Source: Poriferisodalis sp964484385 (GTDB lineage Bacteria > Actinomycetota > Acidimicrobiia > Acidimicrobiales > Poriferisodalaceae). Taken from it: a stretch of DNA of 19,609 nucleotides. The notes under the pieces are model-generated. The model saw nothing but the letters and a program-made list of their open reading frames with translations. It was not told the DNA's origin and made no database searches. Location of the stretch: the NCBI GenBank assembly GCA_964484385.1, contig CAZAFV010000051.1:1-19609 (forward strand), given 5' to 3'. Shown one piece after another: positions 8,738-17,781 of this stretch; positions within the stretch are counted from its first letter, which is position 1; the number at the start of each line of letters is the position of its first letter. Position numbers and translations under genes: made by a program.

Positions 8738-9490
8738 TCAGCTCGGTTTGTGCGCCTTGCGGGAACCGGCTTCCCAGTCCTCCATCTCGGGTGCTTCCGT
8801 GATGGTGCCCAGCACATTCAGCTGCGGGGCTTCGCGCAACGAACGCTTCAGCTCCGCAAAGCCCGGGAAGCGCGCGAGCTCGATGACGGCATTCCACAGC
8901 GGCACGGCCTGTTCGTCGGAGGGAACCCGCGAGATCACCGGTCCGAAGAACGACAGGCCGTCGGGCGGCTCGAACGTGATGATCGGCGTGCCGACGTCTC
9001 GCCCGGTGCGGCCCAGGGCAAGCTCCGTTTCTGCTTCGATCTCGGCATCCCACGACTCGTCGTCGACCGTTGCAGCGAAGTCCGTCGGCAGGCCGGCAGT
9101 GGCCAACGCCTCAGCGGTGTGCTCTGCGGTGCCGATGCGATCCCGCAGGCCCGAGCCCTTGGGCATCTCCCAGTAGTGCTGGCCCATCGCGTCATACAGC
9201 GGGCCCATCACGTCACGGCCCAGCTCGGCACGCACATTGGCAGCCACCCGCAGCATTCGCAGTCCAGCGGTATGGCCCTGCTCGTACCCGGCCGGAAACT
9301 CAGTGGCGTAGTCGCGGTGCTTGTTCAGGATGCGCAGCGAGATGAAACGCCAGTCCACCGAGTAGCCCGTCTGGGCGACCACCTTCTCGACCCAGCGCGA
9401 CGTGATCCAGGCAAAGGGGCACACCGGATCCCAGAAGAACTCAAGATCGGGAGGTGCCTCAGCGCCCTCGGCTCCCCGTGTAGTACTCAT
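8738..9490 (-). CDS. DsbA-fold oxidoreductase of the mycothiol-dependent Rv2466c family
   Basis: A 250-residue thioredoxin/DsbA-fold protein. The segment FFWDPVCPFAWITSRWVEKV (18-37), ISLRILNKHRD (50-60), DVGTP followed by the FFGPVISRVP stretch, and the FAELKR region near the C-terminus match Mycobacterium tuberculosis Rv2466c, a mycothiol-dependent reductase, from memory of that sequence. The active-site motif here is CPFA: Cys24 is present, but the second Cys of the usual CPWC is Ala, so a monothiol mechanism is likely if it is active. There is no signal peptide, so it should be cytoplasmic. The ATG start is at 9488-9490. It converges with the Mo enzyme (8-base gap) and diverges from the hydrolase at 9523. 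Its physiological substrate is unknown; family members have been studied for nitro-compound reduction and oxidative-stress roles. Confidence 0.85.
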   Translation of the reverse strand: MSTTRGAEGAEAPPDLEFFWDPVCPFAWITSRWVEKVVAQTGYSVDWRFISLRILNKHRDYATEFPAGYEQGHTAGLRMLRVAANVRAELGRDVMGPLYDAMGQHYWEMPKGSGLRDRIGTAEHTAEALATAGLPTDFAATVDDESWDAEIEAETELALGRTGRDVGTPIITFEPPDGLSFFGPVISRVPSDEQAVPLWNAVIELARFPGFAELKRSLREAPQLNVLGTITEAPEMEDWEAGSRKAHKPS

Positions 9491-9522
9491 GCGCGCATGG
9501 CTAGCACATGGGCTGTCCAGAC

Positions 9523-10434
9523 ATGAGTGGTCCTGACGGTGGCATGCCGGCGCCGGAGATGGTCGAAGTAGCCGAAGGCGTCGAGCTCGCGCTGCATCGA
9601 CTGGGCGGCGACGGGCCGCCGTTGCTGTTCGTGCATGCCACCGGCTTCAACGGCCGAACCTATGGTCCGCTCACCAGCCGCCTGACTGAGCACTTCACTG
9701 TGTGGGCACCTGATCTCCGCGCCCACGGCTGGAGTCCGCCGCCCGCCGAACGCGACTTCCTGTGGACAACGCTGGCGAATGATCTGCTGGGCATCGTCGA
9801 TCATCTGGGCATCGCCCACGGCGAGTTGGACTGCGTCGGGCATTCGATCGGCGCCGCGACGCTGCTGCTGGCCGATGCGCAGCGGCCCGGCACCATCCGG
9901 CGCATGTATGGCTACGAGCCGGTGGTGTGGCGCCTCGAAGACCAATTCGGGCCGGGCGAGAACCCGTTGATCGCGCTCACCACGAAGCGCAGGGAGGAAT
10001 TCGCCTCACGCGGCGAGGCCTTCGAGCGCTTCGCATCGCGGCCGCCGTTCAGCGGTGTGCGGGCCGATGCGCTGGCGAGCTACCTCGCCCACGGGTTCGA
10101 GGATCTGCCTGACGGCTCCGTGCGGCTGCGCTGCCGCGCTGCAGACGAGGCGGCAACTTACGACGGCGAGTGGGTCTCCACGACGGCTCGTCTCGAGGGC
10201 GGCCAGACACCGGTGGTCATCGGCAAAGGACTCGAGATGCTGTCGGCAGACGTTGGCTCGGACATCGGGGTGCCCGCGCATGAGGCGTTGGGAAACTCGC
10301 GGCTCATCACCTACCACGGGCTAGGGCACTTCGGGCCGTTCGAGGCGCCCGACGCGATCGCGTCCGACGCCTTGGCGACCCTGCTGGGTCAGGAACCGGC
10401 AACCGCGCAGCCGGAGACAAATTCGGCCAAGTAG
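9523..10434 (+). CDS. Alpha/beta hydrolase, substrate unknown
   Basis: A 303-residue soluble alpha/beta hydrolase. LLFVHATGFNGRTY (34-47) forms the oxyanion-hole region, GHSIGA (106-111) the nucleophile elbow with Ser108, and GLGHFGPFEAPDAI (266-279) carries the catalytic His269. The place where the acid usually sits (VVIGKGLEM, 231-239) has no Asp, so the third triad member is not obvious; Glu238 is one candidate. The start is unsettled: ATG at 9508 (five residues longer), 9523 or 9544 are all in frame and none has a good ribosome-binding site. I chose 9523 because it leaves a little more room from the divergent start at 9490. Its last 46 bases overlap the 3' end of the opposing hydrolase gene. 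The DsbA-like gene next door gives no clear clue to function. Confidence 0.82.
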   Translation: MSGPDGGMPAPEMVEVAEGVELALHRLGGDGPPLLFVHATGFNGRTYGPLTSRLTEHFTVWAPDLRAHGWSPPPAERDFLWTTLANDLLGIVDHLGIAHGELDCVGHSIGAATLLLADAQRPGTIRRMYGYEPVVWRLEDQFGPGENPLIALTTKRREEFASRGEAFERFASRPPFSGVRADALASYLAHGFEDLPDGSVRLRCRAADEAATYDGEWVSTTARLEGGQTPVVIGKGLEMLSADVGSDIGVPAHEALGNSRLITYHGLGHFGPFEAPDAIASDALATLLGQEPATAQPETNSAK

Positions 10435-11243
10435 CCGGCGATGCGCTCCGGCTGGTCGCGATGCGCGACGTGGCCGCAGTCGGCAAGCAGGTGGCCGGTG
10501 GCGTTCGGTGCTGACTGGACGATCGTCGACACCTGAGCTTCGGTGCCGTACTGATCGCCGTCTCCCTGCAGCACCAGGACCGGGCAGTCGATGCGTTCCA
10601 GCAGCGGTCGGATGTCCCAGCGGCGAAATCGCGGCGTCAGCCAGACGTCTCGCCAGCGTTCGAAGGCGAGGCGGGGGTGGTCGTGATGGCGGGCGAGTCC
10701 CGAGATCACCTGCTCGCGCTGGCCGTCGATAGCGCGAATGCCGTCGATGCAGATGTCCTCGATGAACGAGTGCGGCGCGATGACGGCAACGCCGAGCGGC
10801 ACCACTGAACCCGACGCCGCCGCAATCAGCGAGATGGATGCCCCGTCGCTGTGACCGACGAGGATCGGCCGGCGGACGCCGAGTTCGTCGAGCACGGCGG
10901 GCAGCACCTCGGTGGCCTCGCGTTCCATGAACCCGTCGCTGTAGGCCTCGGGCACGGGGTCTGAGCGGCCGTAGCCGCCGCGGTCGTAGGCGACAACCTC
11001 GAGCCCGCACCGGCGCGCCAGCACCTCGGGCAGGTCCCGCCACTGCGTGATGCTGCCGAGGCCTTCATGCAGCATCACGATCACCGGGCTGTTCCCGGCG
11101 CTGCTGTGCCGGCTGTCGGTGCCTCCGGGAGAGATCCGGCGGTAGGCGATGCCGACCGCGTCAACCTCCAGCCGGCCGTCCTCTGTGACCATGGCGCCTG
11201 TATCGACGGCGCCTGCGTCGAATTCGCTCGGTGCAGAGCCCAT
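10389..11243 (-). CDS. Alpha/beta hydrolase of the box operon (possible lactonase or thioesterase)
   Basis: A 284-residue soluble alpha/beta hydrolase with a textbook triad: HEGLG (59-63, oxyanion region), GHSDGA (130-135, Ser132), Asp230 in QGDGDQYG, and His258 in CGHVAHRDQPE. The ATG at 11241-11243 lies only five bases after the boxB stop on the same strand, so it is very likely cotranscribed with boxC and boxB. Hydrolases or lactonase-like genes occur in some described box clusters, so a role in repairing or hydrolysing a CoA-linked or lactone side product of epoxide opening is plausible. That is inference from position. An open frame extends upstream to 11315 inside boxB and is rejected as the start. 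The 3' end overlaps the convergent hydrolase gene by 46 bases. Confidence 0.88.
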   Translation of the reverse strand: MGSAPSEFDAGAVDTGAMVTEDGRLEVDAVGIAYRRISPGGTDSRHSSAGNSPVIVMLHEGLGSITQWRDLPEVLARRCGLEVVAYDRGGYGRSDPVPEAYSDGFMEREATEVLPAVLDELGVRRPILVGHSDGASISLIAAASGSVVPLGVAVIAPHSFIEDICIDGIRAIDGQREQVISGLARHHDHPRLAFERWRDVWLTPRFRRWDIRPLLERIDCPVLVLQGDGDQYGTEAQVSTIVQSAPNATGHLLADCGHVAHRDQPERIAGYLAEFVSGCAVAGS

Positions 11244-11248
11244 GGCGA

Positions 11249-12664
<1,416 letters not shown>

Positions 12665-12697
12665 GGGCGCTTCCCCTCGTCGCCGCGGAGGCCGAAT

Positions 12698-14425
12698 TTA
12701 CACACGGTCTGTGGCGTAGTTCGGGCGAGTGCCGGTGCCGTAGCGGGTCAGCGCGCCGTCTGGGCCAGTGGCGTTCGGGCGAATGAAGATCCAGTTCTGC
12801 CAGGCCGACAGCCGGCCGAAGATCTTGGTGGCCATCGTCTCGGGGCCGCAGAAGCGGTGGTTGGCCTCCATGGCGGTGAGCGCGTCGGGCGAGAAGGCGG
12901 CGCGCTCCTCGATCGCCAGTCTCAGGTCGTCGTCCCAATCGAGGTCGTCGGGGGTCGCGGTCGCCAGCCCGGCCTCGGCCGCGGCCAGCGCATCGAGGGC
13001 CGAACCGACGGTGTCGCGGGCGGCGGCAATGGCTGCGTCGTCGCCCCAGAGTCGAGACTGCAGCCGGGTGAGACCGTTGGCCATGGGCATCGATCCGAGG
13101 CTGATCTCGGTCATGGACAGCGCCGGCAGGTCGGCCTCTGGGCTCGGGGGTCCGCGCAGTGCTCGCACGGCCATGCCCACGGCATCGTCGGGCCGCTCGT
13201 CGACGAATTCGCCCTCCAATATGTAGGTGCGGTCGGCCGCCAGTGCCACCTCGGCGAGCACGCCCGCGAAGCACGAGCCGGGCTCGACCGCGGCGATGAG
13301 CGTGCGAGCGGTGAGATCGAGCCGCGACAGGGTGCGACGCCAGAGGAGGGCGGTTTCCCGCTCGGCATGGTTGGCGGGCTCGCACAGCGCCCGGTCGTGG
13401 GCGGTGACGCTTGCGTGGCTGCCCTCTGTCAGCAGCACCAGCGTGCCCAGCTCGGGTTCGTTGAAGCGCAGATGGCACAGCAGCGCATCGAGCTCCCGTG
13501 CCGCCCGCAGCGGCCAGCGGGGATCGGGGCTCGCGCTGATCAGCACTTCCGCACAGGCCCGATCGCGGTCCGGTGCCATAGCGACGAACTCGCCGATCAC
13601 GCTGCCGTCCGGGGTAGGTGAGATGCCCAGCGGTTCCAGCTCTACGGGCTCGCTGTCGGCGCTGGTTCGGGCGGCGCGGCTGTCTTCGGCCAGCGCAGCG
13701 GCTCTCGCCCTCACCGCTTCGTCGAACGACGTGCGCGGCGCCAGCTCATCCACCAGGCCCCACTCCAGCGCCAACTCGCCCCGCAGCCCCTCGGCCCGGG
13801 TGGCGAACACGTCGGCGCGGTCGCGTCGCACGTGGCGTTTGTCGGTCAGCCGGGTCAGCCCGCCCGTTCCCGGCAAAACACCCAGCAGCGGCACCTCAGG
13901 CAGCGATACGGCGGTGTTCCGGTCATCCACCAGCAAGATGTGGTCGGTCGCCAGCGCCAATTCGTACCCGCCTCCCGAGCACGCGCCTCCCACCGCAGCG
14001 AGGAATCGCAGGCTGCTGCCGGCCGAGGCCTCTTCGAGTTCCAGGCGGGTCTCGTTGGTGAACTTGCACAGGTTCACCTTGTGGGCGTGGGTCGCTGCGG
14101 CCAGCGCCCGGATATTGGCTCCCGCGCAGAACACCCCCTCGTAGCCGCTGCCGAGCACCACGCAGCCCACCTCGGGGTGCTCGAAGCGGATGCGGCGGAC
14201 GGCGTCAGCAAACTCCAGCTCGACGCCCATGTCGTAGCTGTTCAGCTTCAGCTCGGCGCCGTCGAAGATGCCGCCGTCGGGCTGCACCTGCATCAGCAGC
14301 GTGGCGATGGGGCCGTCGACGTGCAGCGTCCAGTGCTTCCACGGACGGAGATCGCTGAAGAAGTCGAGGTACACCCCGCCGTCTGCTGGCCGCGTCTGTG
14401 CGGTGCTCACACGATGAGTGTGCAT
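12698..14425 (-). CDS. boxC: 2,3-epoxybenzoyl-CoA dihydrolase BoxC
   Basis: A 575-residue crotonase-superfamily enzyme that opens the epoxybenzoyl-CoA ring hydrolytically to 3,4-dehydroadipyl-CoA semialdehyde and formate. The N-terminal crotonase half shows FCAGANI (99-105), GGYELALATD (152-161) and LPEVPLLGVLPGTGG (175-189). The C-terminal stretch with NHRFCGPETM, KIFGRLSAWQNWIFIRPNA and YGTGTRPNY is characteristic of BoxC rather than ordinary enoyl-CoA hydratases. The length fits the family (about 550-560). The start is either ATG at 14425 (MHTHRVSTAQ) or GTG at 14410; neither has a Shine-Dalgarno sequence, so a leaderless or near-leaderless message is possible. The frame open to 14752 enters the divergent ligase gene and is rejected. 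First gene of the boxC-boxB-hydrolase operon. Confidence 0.95.
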   Translation of the reverse strand: MHTHRVSTAQTRPADGGVYLDFFSDLRPWKHWTLHVDGPIATLLMQVQPDGGIFDGAELKLNSYDMGVELEFADAVRRIRFEHPEVGCVVLGSGYEGVFCAGANIRALAAATHAHKVNLCKFTNETRLELEEASAGSSLRFLAAVGGACSGGGYELALATDHILLVDDRNTAVSLPEVPLLGVLPGTGGLTRLTDKRHVRRDRADVFATRAEGLRGELALEWGLVDELAPRTSFDEAVRARAAALAEDSRAARTSADSEPVELEPLGISPTPDGSVIGEFVAMAPDRDRACAEVLISASPDPRWPLRAARELDALLCHLRFNEPELGTLVLLTEGSHASVTAHDRALCEPANHAERETALLWRRTLSRLDLTARTLIAAVEPGSCFAGVLAEVALAADRTYILEGEFVDERPDDAVGMAVRALRGPPSPEADLPALSMTEISLGSMPMANGLTRLQSRLWGDDAAIAAARDTVGSALDALAAAEAGLATATPDDLDWDDDLRLAIEERAAFSPDALTAMEANHRFCGPETMATKIFGRLSAWQNWIFIRPNATGPDGALTRYGTGTRPNYATDRV

Positions 14426-14438
14426 CGTTAGTGTTCGC

Positions 14439-14458
14439 TTCGACACCCACGTGTCGAA
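14439..14458. promoter_or_regulatory. Perfect inverted repeat, candidate operator between boxC and benzoate-CoA ligase
   Basis: TTCGACAC (14439-14446) and GTGTCGAA (14451-14458) are perfect inverted copies separated by CCAC. A second pairing exists: TGTTCG (14432-14437) with CGAACA (14455-14460). The element lies in the only control space, about 60 bases, between the two divergent transcription units of the benzoate pathway. That is the position expected for a dimeric regulator (BoxR-, TetR-, MarR- or GntR-like) controlling both. No regulator gene is in the window. The repeat is seen directly; operator function is inferred. Confidence 0.55.
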
Positions 14459-14474
14459 CATGCGCCGACCAGAC

Positions 14475-14482
14475 GAGGAGGA
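14475..14482 (+). promoter_or_regulatory. Ribosome-binding site fixing the ligase start
   Basis: GAGGAGGA, an almost perfect Shine-Dalgarno sequence, ends four bases before the GTG at 14487. It decides in favour of that start over the upstream in-frame ATG at 14418, which would also run through the inverted repeat. Confidence 0.8.
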
Positions 14483-14486
14483 CAGC

Positions 14487-15983
14487 GTGAGCGCGAATGC
14501 CGTGCACCGATTCGTCATCGAACCGGCAGAGGCAAGTCCTGACGCCACAGCGATCGTCGATGCTGCAAGCGGGCAGCACACGAGCAGGGCCGAGATGGTG
14601 GCGGGTGCGAAGGCGGCTGCGGCAGGGCTCGCCGAGCGCGGCGTGCAGCCCGAGCAGCGGGTGATGATGTGCGCGGCCGACACGCCCGCGTTCCTGTGGT
14701 GGTTCTGGGGCGCGATGTGGATCGGCGCTGTCCCGGTGCCGGTCTCCACCATGGTCCGCCGGCACGACTACGAGTTCCTGCTGCACGACAGCCGCGCTGT
14801 CGGACTGGTGTATTCGCCCCCGTTCGCCCCTGAGGTGTTGCCCGCAGCCGACGGCCAGCCGTTCCTGCGCTGGACGCTCGACGATTCTGACGAGGGACTG
14901 CTGGGCGACCCGAGTGCGGCCCCGGAACCCTTCGATGCCGTCGACGATGACATCGCGTTCTGGCTCTACACCTCGGGCACTACCGGGCAGCCCAAGGGCG
15001 CCATGCACCGCCACATCGACATGTCGGTCTGCACCGACAGCTACGCCCGTGGCGTCCTTGACATGGGGCCCGACGACGTCGTCTATTCGGTGCCCAAGCT
15101 GTTCTTCGCCTACGGGCTGGGCAACTCTGGCTATTTCTCGTCAGGCACCGGTGCGACAGCCGTGCTGAACGCCGACCGGCCCGAGCCGGCGGCGGTCGCC
15201 GAGCACGTTCGCACCCACCGGCCCACGCTGTTCTTCAGCGTGCCCACGAACTACGCGCAGCTGCTGGCCGCAGATCTTCCCGACGACACGTTCTCGTCGG
15301 TGCGGCAAGGCATCTCGGGCGGCGAGCCGCTGCCTCCGGAGATTCACCGGCGATTCGCCGAGCGATTCGGAGTGGAGATTCTCGACGGCATCGGCACCAC
15401 CGAGCTGGCCCACATCGCCATCTCCAACCGGCCGGGCGCGTCGGTGCCCGGCACGACGGGCACGCCGCTGGATGGCTATGAGGTGTCGCTGCGCGATGAG
15501 CACGGCAACGAGGTGGCCGATGGCGATCCGGGCGCGCTGCACGTAGCGGGCGACTCGGTGATGACCGGCTACTGGAATCGCACGGAGCGCACCCGCGCGG
15601 CGCTGCAAGGACGCTTCCTGGCCACCGGCGACACCTACATGCGCAACCCCGACGGCACCTATACCTACATGGGGCGTTCCGACGACATGCTGAAGGTGGG
15701 AGGCATCTGGGTGTCGCCGATCGAGGTCGAAGGCTGCATTCTGGAGCTGGATGATGTGGTGCTCGCTGCTGTGGTCGGCGGCGTTGATGACGCCGGGCTG
15801 ACCAAGCCGCACGCGTTCGTGGTTCCCACCGGGGGCGCGGATCGCGACACGCTGCCCGAGCGCGTGCAGGCCCACGTGCGGGAGCGGCTGGCGGCGTACA
15901 AGTACCCGCGGTGGGTGGATGTGGTGGAGGAGCTGCCGCTGACCGCCACCGGCAAGGTCAAGCGCTACCTGCTCCGCGACTAG
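14487..15983 (+). CDS. Benzoate-CoA ligase (AMP-forming)
   Basis: A 498-residue ANL-superfamily enzyme expected to convert benzoate, CoA and ATP to benzoyl-CoA, the entry step of the box pathway. It shows the phosphate loop YTSGTTGQPKG (161-171), the motif GIGTTELAHI (301-310), the adenylate/ribose region TGDTYMRNPDGTYTYMGRSD (380-399), the hinge DDMLKVGGIWVSPIEVE (399-415) and the catalytic Lys490 in TATGKVKR. The segment FFAYGLGNSGYFSSGTGA (206-223) and the overall length match benzoate/4-hydroxybenzoate-CoA ligases. Divergence from boxC makes benzoate the most likely substrate; 4-hydroxybenzoate, aminobenzoate or a halogenated analogue remains possible. The start is a GTG with a strong ribosome-binding site. 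Confidence 0.93.
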   Translation: MSANAVHRFVIEPAEASPDATAIVDAASGQHTSRAEMVAGAKAAAAGLAERGVQPEQRVMMCAADTPAFLWWFWGAMWIGAVPVPVSTMVRRHDYEFLLHDSRAVGLVYSPPFAPEVLPAADGQPFLRWTLDDSDEGLLGDPSAAPEPFDAVDDDIAFWLYTSGTTGQPKGAMHRHIDMSVCTDSYARGVLDMGPDDVVYSVPKLFFAYGLGNSGYFSSGTGATAVLNADRPEPAAVAEHVRTHRPTLFFSVPTNYAQLLAADLPDDTFSSVRQGISGGEPLPPEIHRRFAERFGVEILDGIGTTELAHIAISNRPGASVPGTTGTPLDGYEVSLRDEHGNEVADGDPGALHVAGDSVMTGYWNRTERTRAALQGRFLATGDTYMRNPDGTYTYMGRSDDMLKVGGIWVSPIEVEGCILELDDVVLAAVVGGVDDAGLTKPHAFVVPTGGADRDTLPERVQAHVRERLAAYKYPRWVDVVEELPLTATGKVKRYLLRD

Positions 15984-15998
15984 CTAGGTGCGCCCGCT

Positions 15999-16072
15999 GC
16001 GGAGGCGGCAGGACCCACTGCGACCAGCGATCCGGCAGGTCGCAACGTCGCAGAGTCCCCTGCCGCCTCCGC
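15999..16072. terminator. Long nested inverted repeat between convergent genes (candidate bidirectional terminator)
   Basis: GCGGAGGCGGCAGG (15999-16012) and CCTGCCGCCTCCGC (16059-16072) are perfect 14-base arms enclosing 46 bases. Inside, TGCGACC (16019-16025) pairs with GGTCGCA (16038-16044), or CTGCGAC (16018-16024) with GTCGCAG (16047-16053), so alternative inner stems exist. It fills most of the 104-base gap between the 3' ends of the ligase (plus) and the esterase fusion (minus), as expected for a two-way terminator. There is no T-run on either side, so it is not a textbook intrinsic terminator. A REP-like repeat is an alternative. Confidence 0.5.
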
Positions 16073-16087
16073 GGCTAGGGCATCCGT

Positions 16088-17644
16088 TCAGCCCCAAGCG
16101 CGTGTGACAGCGCGGGGGAGTTCTTCGATCCACTGGATGAGGTCGTGGCCGCAGACACGCTCGGTCCAGTCGTGCGGCGATTTGGTGAAGTGCAGCCACG
16201 CCGCCCACGCCTCGGTGGCCTGATGGAAGCCGCCCTCGAGCGTGCCAGCGCAGAGATGCACGAACGGCGCCTCGGCGGCATTCCAGTTCATCTGCTCGTT
16301 CGGCGGCATGCCGGTGGAGTACGCCATGGCGTGCCCGTACTTGTCGCGGTGCATGTGTCCGACCGCCAAGGCGTGGCCGCCGCCGTCGGAAGCGCCGAAC
16401 ACGCCCCGCTGGCTGCGGTCGTCGGAGACACCGAATGACCGCTCAGCCCAGGCCGACAGCTCTTCCACGAAGAAACGCTGGTGACGGTCGAAGCGATCGT
16501 TGTCGAAGCCCGGCAGGTATTCCATGGCCCGCTCGTTCCCGTAGCCGCCCATCGGCGCGGAGTGGGCTGCCACCAGCACCAAGCGGGGAACCGTCTCGTT
16601 GGTGATGCCGGCGTCGAGCCGCCGGATGTAGGGGCCGATCATGCCGCCGTCGGTGGCATACAGCACCGGCAATCGTTCGGCGGGGGAGTGGTTGGGCGGC
16701 AGGTACACGGTGATCGTGCGCTTGGTGCGCAGCGAGGTGCTGTCGAGCGTGTGCGCCTGGGTAACGCCGCGCAGCTCGTCGTCGGGGTGAGACGGGAGCT
16801 CGGCAGGCGCATCCGGGCCCCGGAAACGGTGCGGGACCGGGCCTCGCTGGCCGCCCAGCAGGCCTCCGCCGGCGTCGAGCGGCCAGAAGCCGTAGCCGAT
16901 GACGGCCTCGCTGAGCCGCTCGATGCGCACGCTGAGCGCCCACAGATCGCCGTCGCCGACGCCAGCGTTGCTGTTGCCATTGCCGCCTTCGGCACCGACT
17001 CGCCACATGGGCAATTCGATAACGGGACCGGGCAGCAAGCCGACATCGTCACTGCGGCATGCGAAGGTCAGCTCGTCGCCGTCGGCCCAGCAGCCTTCGG
17101 GGTGGGCGGCAAGCTGTGCAGTCAGGAATTCGGGAGAGGGGTCGCGCCACACACGGCACATGCGCTGACCCGGCGGCAGGCCGCCGTCAGCGGCACGTTC
17201 GCGGGCGAGCTCCCGGTTGCGCCGGTCGATCTCGGTACGCCGTTGGTCGAGGGTGGGCAGCCCCATCCGCTCTCGGGAGTCGTCGTCGACGCTGCCGTCG
17301 ACCGGTGCCAGCACCAAGTCGCCCAGGTGGGTCGTGACCACGGTCCCGAATTGCTGAGGCCTGCCGCTCAGCAGGCTCATCTTGTCGGCGCATTCGGCGA
17401 AGACGGCGCCGGCGCCCGGCACGCCGTCGCGGTGGGCGCGGGCAGCCAGCTCACCGGCGATGGAGAACATCTGAGGGCCGCCGTGGACGCTCAGCGCCCG
17501 GGCAGCTCGAAGGGCATTCGCGCCCTGGGCCTGCTGCAGCTCAGGTGTGCGGGCCAGGAGCTGCACGAGCATGGGCACCTCGGCTGGCTCGGCCATCTCG
17601 ATCCGCGCCAGCAGGTCGCCCACTTCGTCGCCGCCGCTGTTCAT
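16088..17644 (-). CDS. DUF6624-like / esterase D-like fusion protein
   Basis: A 518-residue protein without a signal peptide. The N-terminal third is helical and ends in a segment resembling DUF6624 (about 80-160: DKMSLLSGRPQQFGTVV, RERMGLPTLDQRRTEI). A middle part (about 165-300) is poorly recognisable, with a Gly/Asn-rich loop near 219-231. The C-terminal 215 residues look like the esterase D/enterochelin esterase alpha/beta hydrolase family: RTITVYLPPNHSPAERLPVLYATDGG (309-334, split here by the family's usual loop), GASDGG (417-422) with Ser419 as nucleophile, and CGHDLIQW (498-505) with His500. The ATG at 17642-17644 follows GGAG about seven bases upstream. The substrate is unknown. It stands alone on its strand, divergent from the enoyl-CoA hydratase. 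Esterase domain confidence is good; the DUF6624 call is tentative. Confidence 0.78.
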   Translation of the reverse strand: MNSGGDEVGDLLARIEMAEPAEVPMLVQLLARTPELQQAQGANALRAARALSVHGGPQMFSIAGELAARAHRDGVPGAGAVFAECADKMSLLSGRPQQFGTVVTTHLGDLVLAPVDGSVDDDSRERMGLPTLDQRRTEIDRRNRELARERAADGGLPPGQRMCRVWRDPSPEFLTAQLAAHPEGCWADGDELTFACRSDDVGLLPGPVIELPMWRVGAEGGNGNSNAGVGDGDLWALSVRIERLSEAVIGYGFWPLDAGGGLLGGQRGPVPHRFRGPDAPAELPSHPDDELRGVTQAHTLDSTSLRTKRTITVYLPPNHSPAERLPVLYATDGGMIGPYIRRLDAGITNETVPRLVLVAAHSAPMGGYGNERAMEYLPGFDNDRFDRHQRFFVEELSAWAERSFGVSDDRSQRGVFGASDGGGHALAVGHMHRDKYGHAMAYSTGMPPNEQMNWNAAEAPFVHLCAGTLEGGFHQATEAWAAWLHFTKSPHDWTERVCGHDLIQWIEELPRAVTRAWG

Positions 17645-17781
17645 TCCGCGCTCCGAGTTCCGTATCGTGCCTGATCGCGTTGCGAGGCTACTGTCGGCGC
17701 CTGAACCGCTGCCGGGGCTGCCGGCACCGGCGCCACACGCGGGTGCACTCCCATGCGCTCGCCTGAGACAGAGGAATTCCG

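Noticed and set aside
7830..9053. A 407-codon minus-strand frame spanning the end of the Mo enzyme gene and the DsbA-like gene.
   Set aside because: It is out of frame with the recognised DsbA-like protein and antisense to the Mo enzyme; no family features are present.
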